A stretch of DNA of 64,000 nt from Halorussus aquaticus (lineage in GTDB: Archaea; Halobacteriota; Halobacteria; Halobacteriales; Haladaptataceae): NCBI RefSeq assembly GCF_024218795.1, contig NZ_CP100400.1, positions 1 to 64,000 on the forward strand, read 5' to 3'. A model generated the notes under the pieces. It was not told the DNA's origin. It worked only from the letters and a program-made list of their open reading frames with translations, and searched no databases. Shown here one piece after another: positions 48,121 through 56,548 of the stretch. The translations under genes were made by a program, and so were the position numbers. The first letter of the stretch is position 1, and every line of letters starts with the position of its first letter.

Positions 48121-48546
48121 ATGCCAGACGTATCCGCACACCACTTCGGCGTGACGGTGACCGACCTCGACCGGGCGGTCGAGTTCTACCGCGAGGTACT
48201 CGGTCTCGACGTGCTCGACCGCTTCACCGTCTCGGGTGAGGCGTTCTCGGAGGGCGTCGGCGTCGAGGGCGCGACCGGCGACTTCGCGCATCTCGACGCC
48301 GGGTCGGCCCGCGTCGAACTCGTCGAGTACGAACCGGAGGACGAGGGGACGGACCCTGACACCGAACCTGTCAACCGACCGGGCGCGAAACATCTCGGTC
48401 TCTCCGTCGAGAACCTGGACCGATTCTACGAGGAACTGCCGACGGACGTCGAAACGCTCAGCGAACCCCGGACGACCGAGAGCGGGACGCGAATCCTGTT
48501 CCTCCGCGACCCGGAGGACAACCTCGTCGAACTCATCGAGTCGTAG
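48121..48546 (+). CDS. VOC-family (glyoxalase/epimerase-like) protein
   Basis: 141 residues with two beta-alpha-beta-beta-beta modules: HHFGVTVTDLDRAVEFYREV with a metal His at position 8, and KHLGLSVENLDRFYEELPTD, then ILFLRDPEDNLVELIES with the closing Glu. The pattern fits metal-dependent vicinal-oxygen-chelate enzymes such as glyoxalase I or methylmalonyl-CoA epimerase. Neighbouring CoA-transferase and LeuA-like genes make an epimerase role possible. Intact and of normal length. Confidence 0.82.
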   Translation: MPDVSAHHFGVTVTDLDRAVEFYREVLGLDVLDRFTVSGEAFSEGVGVEGATGDFAHLDAGSARVELVEYEPEDEGTDPDTEPVNRPGAKHLGLSVENLDRFYEELPTDVETLSEPRTTESGTRILFLRDPEDNLVELIES

Positions 48547-48647
48547 TTGCGCGGCGACGGGCGACTCGCTTCGCCGTTTCGCCTCGCGTGTCAGTTGCCA
48601 TTACAGTTCCGACACTTTCATTATCCGGTGTCGTTCTGTTCCGAACG

Positions 48648-48812
48648 ATGCAACACGTAGCTTCAGAAGACGCGGCCGAACCGCTGCTCGTCACGCTCGC
48701 GGGTGACGATTGTCGCTGGTGTGCCTCCGGAACGCTCGCGCGCGAGCAGTTCAAGGGTGACGACGCGGTCGTCTGCGAAGACTGCGGGACGCCCGCGGCC
48801 CGCGTCTGGTGA
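48648..48812 (+). CDS. Small zinc-finger protein (HVO_A0556-like)
   Basis: 54 residues: MQHVASEDAAEPLLVTLAGD, then DCRWCASGTLAREQFKGDDA and VVCEDCGTPAARVW. Two CxxC pairs and a GTLAREQFKGDDAVVC-type middle match a haloarchaeal mini zinc-finger family I recall as HVO_A0556-like. Function is unknown, probably regulatory. A TTATCC-type tract lies about 25 nt upstream. Good coding character. Confidence 0.65.
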   Translation: MQHVASEDAAEPLLVTLAGDDCRWCASGTLAREQFKGDDAVVCEDCGTPAARVW

Positions 48813-48845
48813 GTTCGTCGTCGCGTTCTCTCGGTGTCTACCGGT

Positions 48846-50009
48846 TCAGAACAGGGCTTCCAGTTCGTCGCCGTCGTCTCTGACCAGACTCTCCAGATTC
48901 TCCTCGCTCTCCTCTCGGATGTCTTCGAGGTTGTCCTGCGTCTCGACGGCGACGCCTTGGAGGTCCTTGATTCGCGGAACGTCGGTGACTCCCGACAGCA
49001 GCGTCACCGCCGCGACGTGGTCGGTGCCCTGCATCGGATAGTCGCCGCCCCGGACCTCCATGCTCGCGGTCTCGTTCTCCAACCACTTGCGGCCGCGCTC
49101 TATCCCCTTTCGATTGAGGTAGTCCTGCGGTCCCCCGACGACGACCAGCGACCGGTCGGTGCTTCGGACCTCGCAGGGGAGCGTGAGACGCCCGAGCGCG
49201 GCCTTCCGGACGAGACTGGTGATGCGATTGGTGGTCTCGGTCGCGTCGAGTTGCTCGTCCGAGAACCGGCCGAGCAGACCGCCGCTCGCGGTCTCGACCT
49301 GCTCGGTCGCGTAGCCGATGGTCGAGACGCCGCCACAGGAGAGCGTGTTGATGATCTCGCTGGAGTCCACGACGCTCTCGGCGACGTTCTGGCCCGCCCG
49401 CACTTCCCCGGCCGAGAAGAGCATGCCGAACCGCCGAACTATCTCGTCGTTGATGCGGTCGTAGCCGCCCCGGACAGACTCGCCGGTCTCGCGCCACGCG
49501 TCGTTGTCGAAGACGAGGAGGTTGTCCACCTCGTCCACGAAGGTCTTGAACGACCGCGCGGCGTTCAGGGTGTAGATGCCGCCCTCGTCTTCGGCGGGCA
49601 GGACGCCCAGTCCGTAGACGGGTTCTGTGTAGATGCGCTTGAGGTGGCTGGCGAGGACCGGCGCGCCGCCCGACCCCGTCCCGCCGCCCATGCCCGCGAC
49701 CACGAGGAACGCGTCGATTTCGTGGACCGGGACCTGATCGATGGCCCCCTGAATCTCGTCCATGTCCTCCTCGGCGATGTCCGCGCCGAGTTCGTTGTCC
49801 GCGCCGACGCCGTGTCCCTTCACGCGGGCCTGCCCGATGAGGACGCGATTGCGTTCGGGGACGTGGTCGAGTCCCGCGAGGTCCGCCTTCGCGGTGTTGA
49901 CTGCGATGGCCGACCGGACGACGTCGCTTCCCGTTCCCCGGTCGTACTCCACGAACTTGTCCACGATCTTACCGCCAGCCTGCCCGAATCCGATCATTGC
50001 GAGCTTCAT
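48846..50009 (-). CDS. CetZ tubulin-like GTPase
   Basis: 387 residues. CetZ proteins are archaeal tubulin/FtsZ relatives that shape cells and affect motility. The start MKLAMIGFGQAGGKIVDKFV is typical. The tubulin signature is AGMGGGTGSGGAPVLASHLK near residue 107, with DNLLVFDNDAWRETG and the T7-like region following. The acidic C-terminal tail (EDIREESEENLESLVRDDGD) is usual. It is full length and intact, alone on its strand, with a long spacer upstream that may hold its promoter. Confidence 0.92.
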   Translation of the reverse strand: MKLAMIGFGQAGGKIVDKFVEYDRGTGSDVVRSAIAVNTAKADLAGLDHVPERNRVLIGQARVKGHGVGADNELGADIAEEDMDEIQGAIDQVPVHEIDAFLVVAGMGGGTGSGGAPVLASHLKRIYTEPVYGLGVLPAEDEGGIYTLNAARSFKTFVDEVDNLLVFDNDAWRETGESVRGGYDRINDEIVRRFGMLFSAGEVRAGQNVAESVVDSSEIINTLSCGGVSTIGYATEQVETASGGLLGRFSDEQLDATETTNRITSLVRKAALGRLTLPCEVRSTDRSLVVVGGPQDYLNRKGIERGRKWLENETASMEVRGGDYPMQGTDHVAAVTLLSGVTDVPRIKDLQGVAVETQDNLEDIREESEENLESLVRDDGDELEALF

Positions 50010-50554
50010 AGTTTGGTGCCTCCCTAACGCCGATCTCCGCGAGTTACCCGGCGACTGACCGCGCGTCGCGCCGGGCCTATCGGCTGTACCTCCAACCGTA
50101 GGGAGACTTTCCTATTGTTATGCGGCGTCACACGGGGTTTCAGGCGGTACCACACGAGTCCCGTCGAGTCTCCGGGAACGCGACTTCGTCGGTCAGGTCG
50201 ACTCTTCCACGGAAAGAACGAGCGATTCGTGTACTCCGAACTGCCGTCGGAGTTCTCGCCGCAGTCACCGGATTCTTCGCCGCAAGTAACGCGTAATCGT
50301 TGCCTAAAACGAACGCAATCGAGATGGCGACCGCACCTGAATCACTCGAAACGTCTCTTCTCCATTTAGCGTGCAGACTTTGCTCTAACTGGATGAACGC
50401 TGTATCGCCCTCGACCCGTCCACGTTCAGTTGTCGTTTCGTGGGTCGCCAGTCCGCGTGGGGTCCGTCTCGTCGTCAGAGTCTGGCCTGCTGTACTCGGA
50501 TGTTCGGCGGGCTATAGCAGACAGTATATTACGTCTCCGACGAAATTCGACCCC
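50010..50554. other. Divergent intergenic region between cetZ and trmY
   Basis: About 540 bases with no gene I can support. It holds the TrmY promoter box near 50524 and presumably the cetZ promoter. Small plus-strand frames here are Arg/Ser-rich and look random. Confidence 0.45.
50524..50531 (+). promoter_or_regulatory. TATA box for trmY
   Basis: GTATATTA sits 24-31 nt upstream of the ATG at 50555, as expected for a leaderless transcript. Confidence 0.55.
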
Positions 50555-51151
50555 ATGCGTCAGTTCATCGTCCTCGGTCACGACGCCCCGACGACCCCCG
50601 ACTTTTCGCTCGACGACCTCGCTGGCGGTGCTGGCCGCCTCGACGTGCTGTGTCGGTGCGTCAACTCCGCGTTCTTCCTCTCGCACGCGATTCGGGAGGA
50701 CGTGCAGGTTCACCTCGTGTTGCAGGACGAAGTGACGATTCGCTTCGAGGGGTCCGAACTCCGGCGACTCAACCCCGACGAGCGGAGTACGGCGGCCCTG
50801 ATTCGCGGGGCGCTGGAGGAGAGGGACGAGGCCATCGGCCACATCGCGGCCGAGAGTTCGCCGGGCGTCTCCGTCTCCAAGCGCGGGTTCGCGCCGGTGC
50901 TGGAGGCGGCCGCGAGCGAGGGAACCGTCGTCCAACTCCACGAGGACGGCGACCCCGTGGTGGACGTAGAACCGCCAGAGAATCCTGTCTTCATCCTCTC
51001 GGACCACCACGACTTCCGCGACGAGGAGGCGTCGCTGCTCGCCGACGCCGCCGACCGCCGCGTGCGCCTCGGCCCGGAACTGCTCCACGCCGACCACGCG
51101 ATTACCGTGGCCCACAACTACCTCGACACCGACGGATTCGCGACGTACTGA
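50555..51151 (+). CDS. trmY: tRNA pseudouridine(54) N1-methyltransferase
   Basis: 198 residues. TrmY is a SPOUT-fold, SAM-dependent enzyme that methylates pseudouridine 54 in the T-loop of archaeal tRNAs. The start [20 protein letters not shown] and [20 protein letters not shown] are typical. [20 protein letters not shown] and the C-terminal [20 protein letters not shown] cover the knotted SAM site. Normal length, intact. It sits alone in an ordinary chromosomal setting. Confidence 0.92.
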   Translation: MRQFIVLGHDAPTTPDFSLDDLAGGAGRLDVLCRCVNSAFFLSHAIREDVQVHLVLQDEVTIRFEGSELRRLNPDERSTAALIRGALEERDEAIGHIAAESSPGVSVSKRGFAPVLEAAASEGTVVQLHEDGDPVVDVEPPENPVFILSDHHDFRDEEASLLADAADRRVRLGPELLHADHAITVAHNYLDTDGFATY

Positions 51152-51523
51152 GGGTGACTCAGCAGAACACGCGCGAGTGAAGACTCGGCTCTGGATTCAC
51201 TCCGTGTAGAAAACCACCCGGCGCGCTGGCGCGGCGGCTCGTTCGCCGCGCCGTTGCGCGAGGGATGAGGACCGCAGGCCGTGGCCGAGGACCGCAATCG
51301 GTTGGGGAGGACGTGGCCCGCGGTTGCGGTGACTCCTATGAGTCGGTAGTAGCTAGCTCTTTCCCGGCAAACATCGACGAGACGGAGTAGGGGTCTCGAC
51401 CGAAAACAGAGAGAACCGAGCTACAGGCTTGAACCCGGGAGTCTACCGCAACCGCTCGACACCGGAGCCTCGCCTGACGTATCGAACGACACCCTCACGG
51501 TCTGCCCGGCCCACACTCCGATT
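51152..51523. other. Spacer, nothing recognised
   Basis: About 370 bases between trmY and the next gene. It includes GC-rich short repeats near 51220-51300 (GGACCGCAGGCCGTGGCCGAGGACCGCA). No gene or RNA is supported. Confidence 0.4.
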
Positions 51524-51988
51524 ATGCGAGTCAGCGTCATCGGCGGCGGGACCATCACCGAATCGGAAGCAGCGACCGCCGAGGAGGTCGGTCGGCGTCT
51601 CGGCGAGCGCGGACACACCGTCGTCTGCGGCGGTCTCGGCGGCGTCATGGAGGCGGCGTGTCGCGGTGCGAGCGAGGCGGACGGGCGAACCGTCGGCATC
51701 CTCCCCGGTGAGGACCGGACCGCCGCGAACCCCCACGTGGACACCGCCATCGCCACCGGTCTGGGCCACGCCCGCAACGCGCTCGTGGTGATGAACGGCG
51801 ACGCGGTGATCGCAATCGACGGGGGCGTCGGCACGCTCTCGGAACTCGGGTTCGCGGGCGTGTTCGACCGCCCGACCGCCGGACTCGGGACCCACGACGC
51901 GCCGGGCGTCGAAGCCGTCTCCTCGCCCGCCGAGGCGGTGGCGTTCGTCGAGTCCGAGGCCGACGGCGGGACCGACCGAGAGACGTAG
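51524..51988 (+). CDS. LOG/TIGR00725-like nucleotide-binding protein
   Basis: 154 residues with a Rossmann-like fold: MRVSVIGGGTITESEAATAE, HTVVCGGLGGVMEAACRGAS, DGRTVGILPGED, and the LOG-type motif AIDGGVGTLSELGFAG. This places it with the lysine-decarboxylase-like (LOG) superfamily, whose members act as nucleotide hydrolases or carriers. The PGGxGT(xx)E signature appears as DGGVGTLSE, the single-domain TIGR00725 variant. The substrate is unknown. Intact. Confidence 0.82.
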   Translation: MRVSVIGGGTITESEAATAEEVGRRLGERGHTVVCGGLGGVMEAACRGASEADGRTVGILPGEDRTAANPHVDTAIATGLGHARNALVVMNGDAVIAIDGGVGTLSELGFAGVFDRPTAGLGTHDAPGVEAVSSPAEAVAFVESEADGGTDRET

Positions 51989-52040
51989 CGTGACCGACCC
52001 CGCGACAACGCTCAAGGACGCTCGTCCACTACGTCTCGTA

Positions 52041-52346
52041 ATGCCACTTTCCGAGGCCCAATGGGAGCAGGCCGAACCGGACGACAACGTCATCGCGCTC
52101 GTCTACGGCTTCCTCGAAAGCGAGAAGCCGACCGCGTACTCCATCGAGGAGATATTTTCGCAGGCCGAGGCGAACGTCCAGTCCGATTCGTCCTCGACGT
52201 GGGAGGACGTGGGGGCGCTCCTCGGCGAGCAGTCGGCCGAGGAGCAGTACCGATGGGCCTTCGAGTACCTCGTCCACGCGGGCGAACTCGAGAAGCGCGC
52301 GGTCTTCGACGGCGGCGAGAAGGTCGAGTTCTACCGGGCCACGTAA
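52041..52346 (+). CDS. Haloarchaeal hypothetical protein, winged-helix-like
   Basis: 101 residues from MPLSEAQWEQAEPDDNVIAL. Helical and acidic, with a possible winged-helix layout (FLESEKPTAYSIEEIFSQAE, RWAFEYLVHAGELEKRAVFD, EKVEFYRAT as the wing). A GTG at 51990 would add 17 residues that look non-coding. It follows the LOG-like gene by about 50 bases on the same strand and may be its operon partner. No defined function. Confidence 0.65.
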   Translation: MPLSEAQWEQAEPDDNVIALVYGFLESEKPTAYSIEEIFSQAEANVQSDSSSTWEDVGALLGEQSAEEQYRWAFEYLVHAGELEKRAVFDGGEKVEFYRAT

Positions 52347-52407
52347 CCCGCCGTCGGTCGGGTGAATCCGGAAGGATTAAACTTCGGACGCGCCTTGGTC
52401 CACGTGC

Positions 52408-52480
52408 GGGCCGGTGGGGTAGCTTGGTATCCTTCGGCCTTCGGGTGGCCGTAACCGCGATTCTGAATTCGCGCCGCCCA
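52408..52480 (+). tRNA. tRNA-Pro (anticodon CGG)
   Basis: The acceptor GGGCCGG, the D-arm, and the anticodon stem CGGCC/GGCCG with loop TTCGGGT give anticodon CGG. The T-stem is CGCGA/TCGCG, but its loop is TTCTGAAT (eight bases, one more than standard). The 3' acceptor strand is CCGCCC where CCGGCCC is needed to pair with GGGCCGG. So there is one extra T and one missing G. Otherwise it is a normal archaeal tRNA-Pro without an intron. The two single-base differences fit the indel pattern seen across the window. Confidence 0.8.
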
Positions 52481-52595
52481 CTTCTTCCCGCATTTCACTT
52501 CGACGCAGTGACAGCGAGCGGTCCGCGATACGAACGGTGGTTCTTTGCGGCGGTCACAATCCTCTTGCGAGCGCGACCCTTCTTGAGAAACACTC

Positions 52596-53235
52596 ATGCA
52601 CGTACTCGTAGCCGGTTCGCACGGGCAGGTCGGCCAGCACATCACCCGACTGCTGGCCGAGAGCGACCACGACGTTCGGGGGATGGTCCGCGACGAGGCT
52701 CAAACGTCGGACATCGAGGACCTCGGTGCCGAACCGGTCGTCGCGGACCTGACCGAAGACGTGACCCACGCGGTCCGGGGGGTGCGACGCCGTCGTGTTC
52801 GCCGCCGGGTCCGGCGGTGAGGACGTGTGGGGCGTGGACCGAGACGGCGCGGTAAACACCATCGAGACCGCCGAGGAGGAGGGTGCCGACCGGTTCGTCA
52901 TGCTGAGTTCCATCAACGCCGACTCGCCCGGGGAGAGTCCGGAGGCCCTCCGGGAGTACCTGAACGCGAAAGCCGAGGCCGACGAGCGACTCCGCGAGAG
53001 CGACCTGACGTACACCATCGTCCGGCCGGGGTCGCTGACGAACGAGGCCGGGACCGGTCGGGTTCGAACCGGCGCGGACCTCGACCGAGACGACAGCGAG
53101 ATTCCGCGCGAGGACGTGGCCGAGACGCTCGTCACCGCGCTCCCGATGGAGAGCACCCACGAGCGCACGTTCGAGGTTCTGGCCGGAGACGAACCGATCC
53201 CGGCTGCGTTGGAGAATCCGCTGAACGAGGAGTGA
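52596..53235 (+). CDS. NmrA-like NAD(P)-binding protein (atypical SDR), apparent frameshift
   Basis: The start MHVLVAGSHGQVGQHITRLL has the GxxGxxG nucleotide-binding turn of atypical short-chain dehydrogenases. The frame breaks at a run of six Gs (52777-52782) where five would read on. The continuation is VFAAGSGGEDVWGVDRDGAV, VMLSSINADSPGESPEALRE and LTYTIVRPGSLTNEAGTGRV to the stop. Joined, it is a normal 212-residue NmrA/YwnB-type protein that senses or uses NAD(P). Substrate unknown. Confidence 0.78.
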
Positions 53236-53307
53236 GCGACCGGGCGCACGGCGGCAGGTCCGAGAAGACGAGTTCCAGCAATCCGGTCACGGGCCGCGCG
53301 TTCTCGA

Positions 53308-53330
53308 ACTTCGACGCGAGGCGTCGAAGT
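53308..53330. repeat. Perfect 10-bp hairpin
   Basis: ACTTCGACGC and GCGTCGAAGT flank GAG, about 75 nt after the NmrA-like gene. It may be a transcript-end hairpin, although no T-run follows. Confidence 0.5.
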
Positions 53331-53483
53331 ATCAGCCTGCCGAAGTCGGCGGCGAACAACGTTTTGTGCTTTCAGTAGCATCCACGAACGACGACAAATG
53401 GCGACCCCCACAGGCGCGAGATTTCCACGCCACCGAGTAGAACGCGAACGTCCGACGGACACCGCCGACGCGACCATCGACCC

Positions 53484-54331
53484 GTGATACGCGGTAGCGA
53501 CGCGGCGGGCCGCGACGAAGGCGCGGACGACGAACGCGGAGGGAACGACGAACGCCGAGGAAAAGACGAACACAGGGACGGCGACGGCGGCGACGATACG
53601 TCCGACCGACGCGAGGACGCGTTCGAACCCGCGAACCCGATAGCCGCCGACAGCGAACCGGCAGATTCGGTCTCCGACCGTGACGGCGACTCGGCGGAAC
53701 CGTCGCCGCGGACCGACGACCGACTCTCGATTCCGCTCGAAACCATCGCGGTCCTGAACTGGCTGGGCGAAATCGGCGTCGATGGCGTCGAGTCCCGACT
53801 CCGAGGGTCTCGACCGACGACCTGACCGTCGAGACCCAGCGAGTCAAAATCGGCTACGCCGGGCCGGAGACGATTCTCGACCAGTTCGGCGTCGAGGACC
53901 GCGCCGGTGCGCGCGTCCCGGTACAGAAACCGTTCTCGGGGACCGTGTTGGTGCTGTTCCCGGTCGAGAGCGCGAACCGCGCGGCGTCGCTCATGCTCCG
54001 GCGCGCGGTCGAGGACGCCGAGTCGGTCGTCTCCACGGAGATGGGCCGGGACGCGCTGACGGAACTCTGCAACGTGATGGCGAACGGGTTCGTGGACGAG
54101 TGGGCGGAACTGTTCGACACGCCCATCGACACCGGCGCGCCCGTCGCGGTCCAGAACCCCGAGATGACGCTGCTGCACCACATCTTCTCGGTCTCGGACG
54201 TGGGGCTGTATCTCACGTCGCGGCTCCGTCTCGCGGCCGACGACATCGACGTGACCGTCTTCGTCTTCCCCGGCGAGGAGCGGTTCGTCACCGAGATTTC
54301 GCAGTTCCGCCCCGACGTGATAGACCGGTAG
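53484..54331 (+). CDS. CheC-like chemotaxis phosphatase family protein, apparent frameshift
   Basis: A low-complexity Asp/Arg/Gly-rich N-terminus of about 80 residues from a GTG start is followed by a CheC-like domain. ETIAVLNWLGEIGVDGVESR is in the first frame. After one G is lost near 53807 come STDDLTVETQRVKIGYAGPE, SGTVLVLFPVESANRAASLM and the conserved ALTELCNVMANGFVDEWAEL, which corresponds to the E-x-x-N helix of CheC/CheX phosphatases. These act on phospho-CheY or regulate CheD in taxis. No other chemotaxis genes are in the window. The start is uncertain because the N-terminus is low complexity. Confidence 0.72.
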
Positions 54332-54400
54332 TCCGTCCCGACTCGGCCGGAGTACGGCGTCCCCTCCGACCTGCCGACGCTATCTCGACGCGACCTATGC

Positions 54401-55082
54401 TCAGGTCTCGAACTCGTCGGCGAGGTCGTGGAACGTCGCTACCGTCAGGTCGGGGTCGGCGTCGTACGGTCCCCAGAGCGTGTCCTGCCGGTTGACCCAG
54501 ACGCCCTGCATCCCGGCGTGCATCGCGCCGGGAACGTCCCACCACCCCGCGGCCGCGAAGGCGATTTCCTCGGTCGGGGTTCCGATGCGGTCGGCGGCGT
54601 GACTGTAGAGTTCGGCCTCCGGTTTGAACCGCTCGACCTCGTCGGCGCTGACGGTGGCTTCGAGCAGGTCGCCGAGGTCCGCGTGGTCCACCATGGAGTC
54701 GAGCATCTCCTCGTTCCCGTTCGAGACGACGTAGAGGTCGTAGCCCGCCTCGCGGAGTCGCTCCATCCTCCCGAACGTCGTCGAAGACGGCGAGTTCGTG
54801 GTACGTCGAGAGAATCTCCTCGCGTTCGCTCTCGTCGAGTTCGACGCCCCGCGCGTCGAGTGCCCACTTCAGTGCGTGGCGAATCAACTCGTAGAACGAG
54901 TGGTACTCCTCGATGGCGTTGCCGACCATCGCGTACTGCAGCGACCGATTCCGCCAGAGTTCGGCGACGGCCTCGGGGTTCTCGACGTACTCCGACAGTG
55001 GCTCTTCGACGGTGTTCACGTCCACGATGGTTCCGTAGGAGTCGAACGCTATCGCCTCGACCGCGTCGGTGTCGAGCGTCAT
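54401..55082 (-). CDS. HAD-superfamily hydrolase (haloacid dehalogenase type II), apparent frameshift
   Basis: The start MTLDTDAVEAIAFDSYGTIV contains the nucleophilic Asp (FDSYGT). The cap domain runs to STYHELAVFDDVRE. Near 54767-54772 two bases appear lost in C runs. The other frame continues MERLREAGYDLYVVSNGNEE (the Ser/Asn motif II) and FKPEAELYSHAADRIG with the motif-III Lys, ending in a DEFET tail. Corrected length is about 227 residues, normal for type II haloacid dehalogenases. It could dehalogenate 2-haloacids or act on sugar phosphates. Standalone minus-strand gene. Confidence 0.8.
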
Positions 55083-55291
55083 GTCGGGCGTACGTCCACC
55101 CGGACGCCGAAATAGCTTCCCGCCGAGCGACCGCGGGGTTTCGAACCCACGCGAGGACAACCTTCGACTCGAAATCGAGACGGGTTCCGACGCCGAAACC
55201 GAGACGACCTCCGACCGCGAGTCGAGTCCGACCACGTCGCCGCTCGCCGGGGTTCACACGACTTTTACCACTCGCGTCCCTCCGGACGCCA

Positions 55292-56011
55292 ATGACAGAG
55301 TTGTTCGACCTCCCCGTCGATTCCGCCGAAGACGTCGCCGAGCGCCGCGACGAGGTGGTCGCGCAGGTCCGCGACCACGCGGGCCGAATCGCCCGCGAAC
55401 TCGCGCTCCTGCAGGGCGGCGACTACGGGAAGCGGACCTTCGAGACCGACGACGGCGAGTGGACCGTCAAGTACGAGGCGGGCGACCTCCAGTTCCTGCT
55501 GTTCGAGGGCCGGAAGGCCGAGACCTACGTCGTCTCGACCCACCAACCGCCCGACCCCGAGGACCTCGCGGCGGCGCTGGCAGACTACGACGCCTTCGTG
55601 GCGGCGTTCAACGACTACGTCCGGTCGCTCGACGGCGTACTGGACGACGTGGCTACCGACTTCCCGGAGGTGTCCGCTACCGACTCGGTCGTGGCCGAGC
55701 GCGAGCGCATCCTCGGGCGCGTTCGCGAGGTGACCGACCAGATGGCCCACCAACTCTCGCGCTACGAGGGCGGCGACTACGGTACCTACGGGACCCGAGT
55801 CGCGGGCAACCGGTGGGAACTCAAGTGGGAGAACGGCGAGGCGTCGTACCTCCGAGTGGGCGGTGAGGGCGGCATCTATCTGCTCTCGCAGTACCAGCCA
55901 CCGTCGGCCCACGACGTGCGCAACCTCGCCGAGGACGTTCCGGCGTTCGTGGCGGCGTTCAACGACTACGTGGACGGCTTGGACGCGAGTCTCGACGGCG
56001 TCTCGCTCTGA
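55292..56011 (+). CDS. Haloarchaeal protein with an internal domain duplication
   Basis: 239 residues from MTELFDLPVDSAEDVAERRD. Two halves of about 110 residues match each other: LALLQGGDYGKRTFETDDGE against LSRYEGGDYGTYGTRVAGNR, and FVAAFNDYVRSLDGVL against FVAAFNDYVDGLDASL. Each half has a helix, a GGDYG loop, several beta strands and a closing helix. No catalytic residues stand out. The repeat suggests a paired ligand- or protein-binding fold. Intact; the function is unknown to me. Confidence 0.72.
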   Translation: MTELFDLPVDSAEDVAERRDEVVAQVRDHAGRIARELALLQGGDYGKRTFETDDGEWTVKYEAGDLQFLLFEGRKAETYVVSTHQPPDPEDLAAALADYDAFVAAFNDYVRSLDGVLDDVATDFPEVSATDSVVAERERILGRVREVTDQMAHQLSRYEGGDYGTYGTRVAGNRWELKWENGEASYLRVGGEGGIYLLSQYQPPSAHDVRNLAEDVPAFVAAFNDYVDGLDASLDGVSL

Positions 56012-56056
56012 GCAGGTCGGTCGGCAAAAGAATCGGTCCGAACGCAGTTCGCGAGT

Positions 56057-56443
56057 TCAGATTGCCGCTTCGCCGCCAGCGGAACCGCCACCGCGACCGC
56101 CGCCGTGATACGACGCGTCGCCGAACGCCAGCAACGGGAAGAACACGAACGGCAGGAACCAGAGACCGACGCCCCAGCCGATACCTTTGCCGAACGCCTT
56201 CGCTACGCCGACGTACATCTTCCAGCCGGCGTAGATGTTGGCGATCGGGATGATGAACAACAGGAGGTACCAGCCCGGATTGTCACCGATCTTCAACATG
56301 ACGTAGGCGTTGTAAATCGGAATGAGCGAGGCCCAACCGGGTTGGTCGGCTTTCTGAAACACTTTCCACGTGCCCGCGACCGTCAGGACGAGAATCCCGA
56401 GATAGGCGACGAGCAGTATCGTATTTGCAATATCGGGTTCCAT
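56057..56443 (-). CDS. DUF5684-like small membrane protein
   Basis: 128 residues with four hydrophobic segments. The pattern TWKVFQKADQPGWASLIPIY followed by NPGWYLLLFIIPIANIYAGW and VAKAFGKGIGWGVGLWFLPF is the signature of the DUF5684 family, often mislabelled as signal peptidase I. It ends in a Gly-rich tail. No signal-peptidase catalytic Ser/Lys is present. Function unknown. Confidence 0.78.
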   Translation of the reverse strand: MEPDIANTILLVAYLGILVLTVAGTWKVFQKADQPGWASLIPIYNAYVMLKIGDNPGWYLLLFIIPIANIYAGWKMYVGVAKAFGKGIGWGVGLWFLPFVFFPLLAFGDASYHGGGRGGGSAGGEAAI

Positions 56444-56548
56444 TGGTAAGTGTATTAACTCGATATTACGATGAACGCTGATAAGTTCTTTGGTGTTTCA
56501 TCGGCCGTACTGGAACTTAATACGAGACGCCCGATGATTTCCACCCGA

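Noticed and set aside
46173..48239. Very long Arg/Pro-rich plus-strand frame
   Set aside because: It is a GC-rich shadow across the CoA-transferase and LeuA-like genes, with Arg/Gly/Pro-biased composition and no family-like motif.
56057..56443. Signal peptidase I
   Set aside because: Relatives are often labelled so, but the catalytic Ser and Lys are absent and the helix pattern matches the DUF5684 family.
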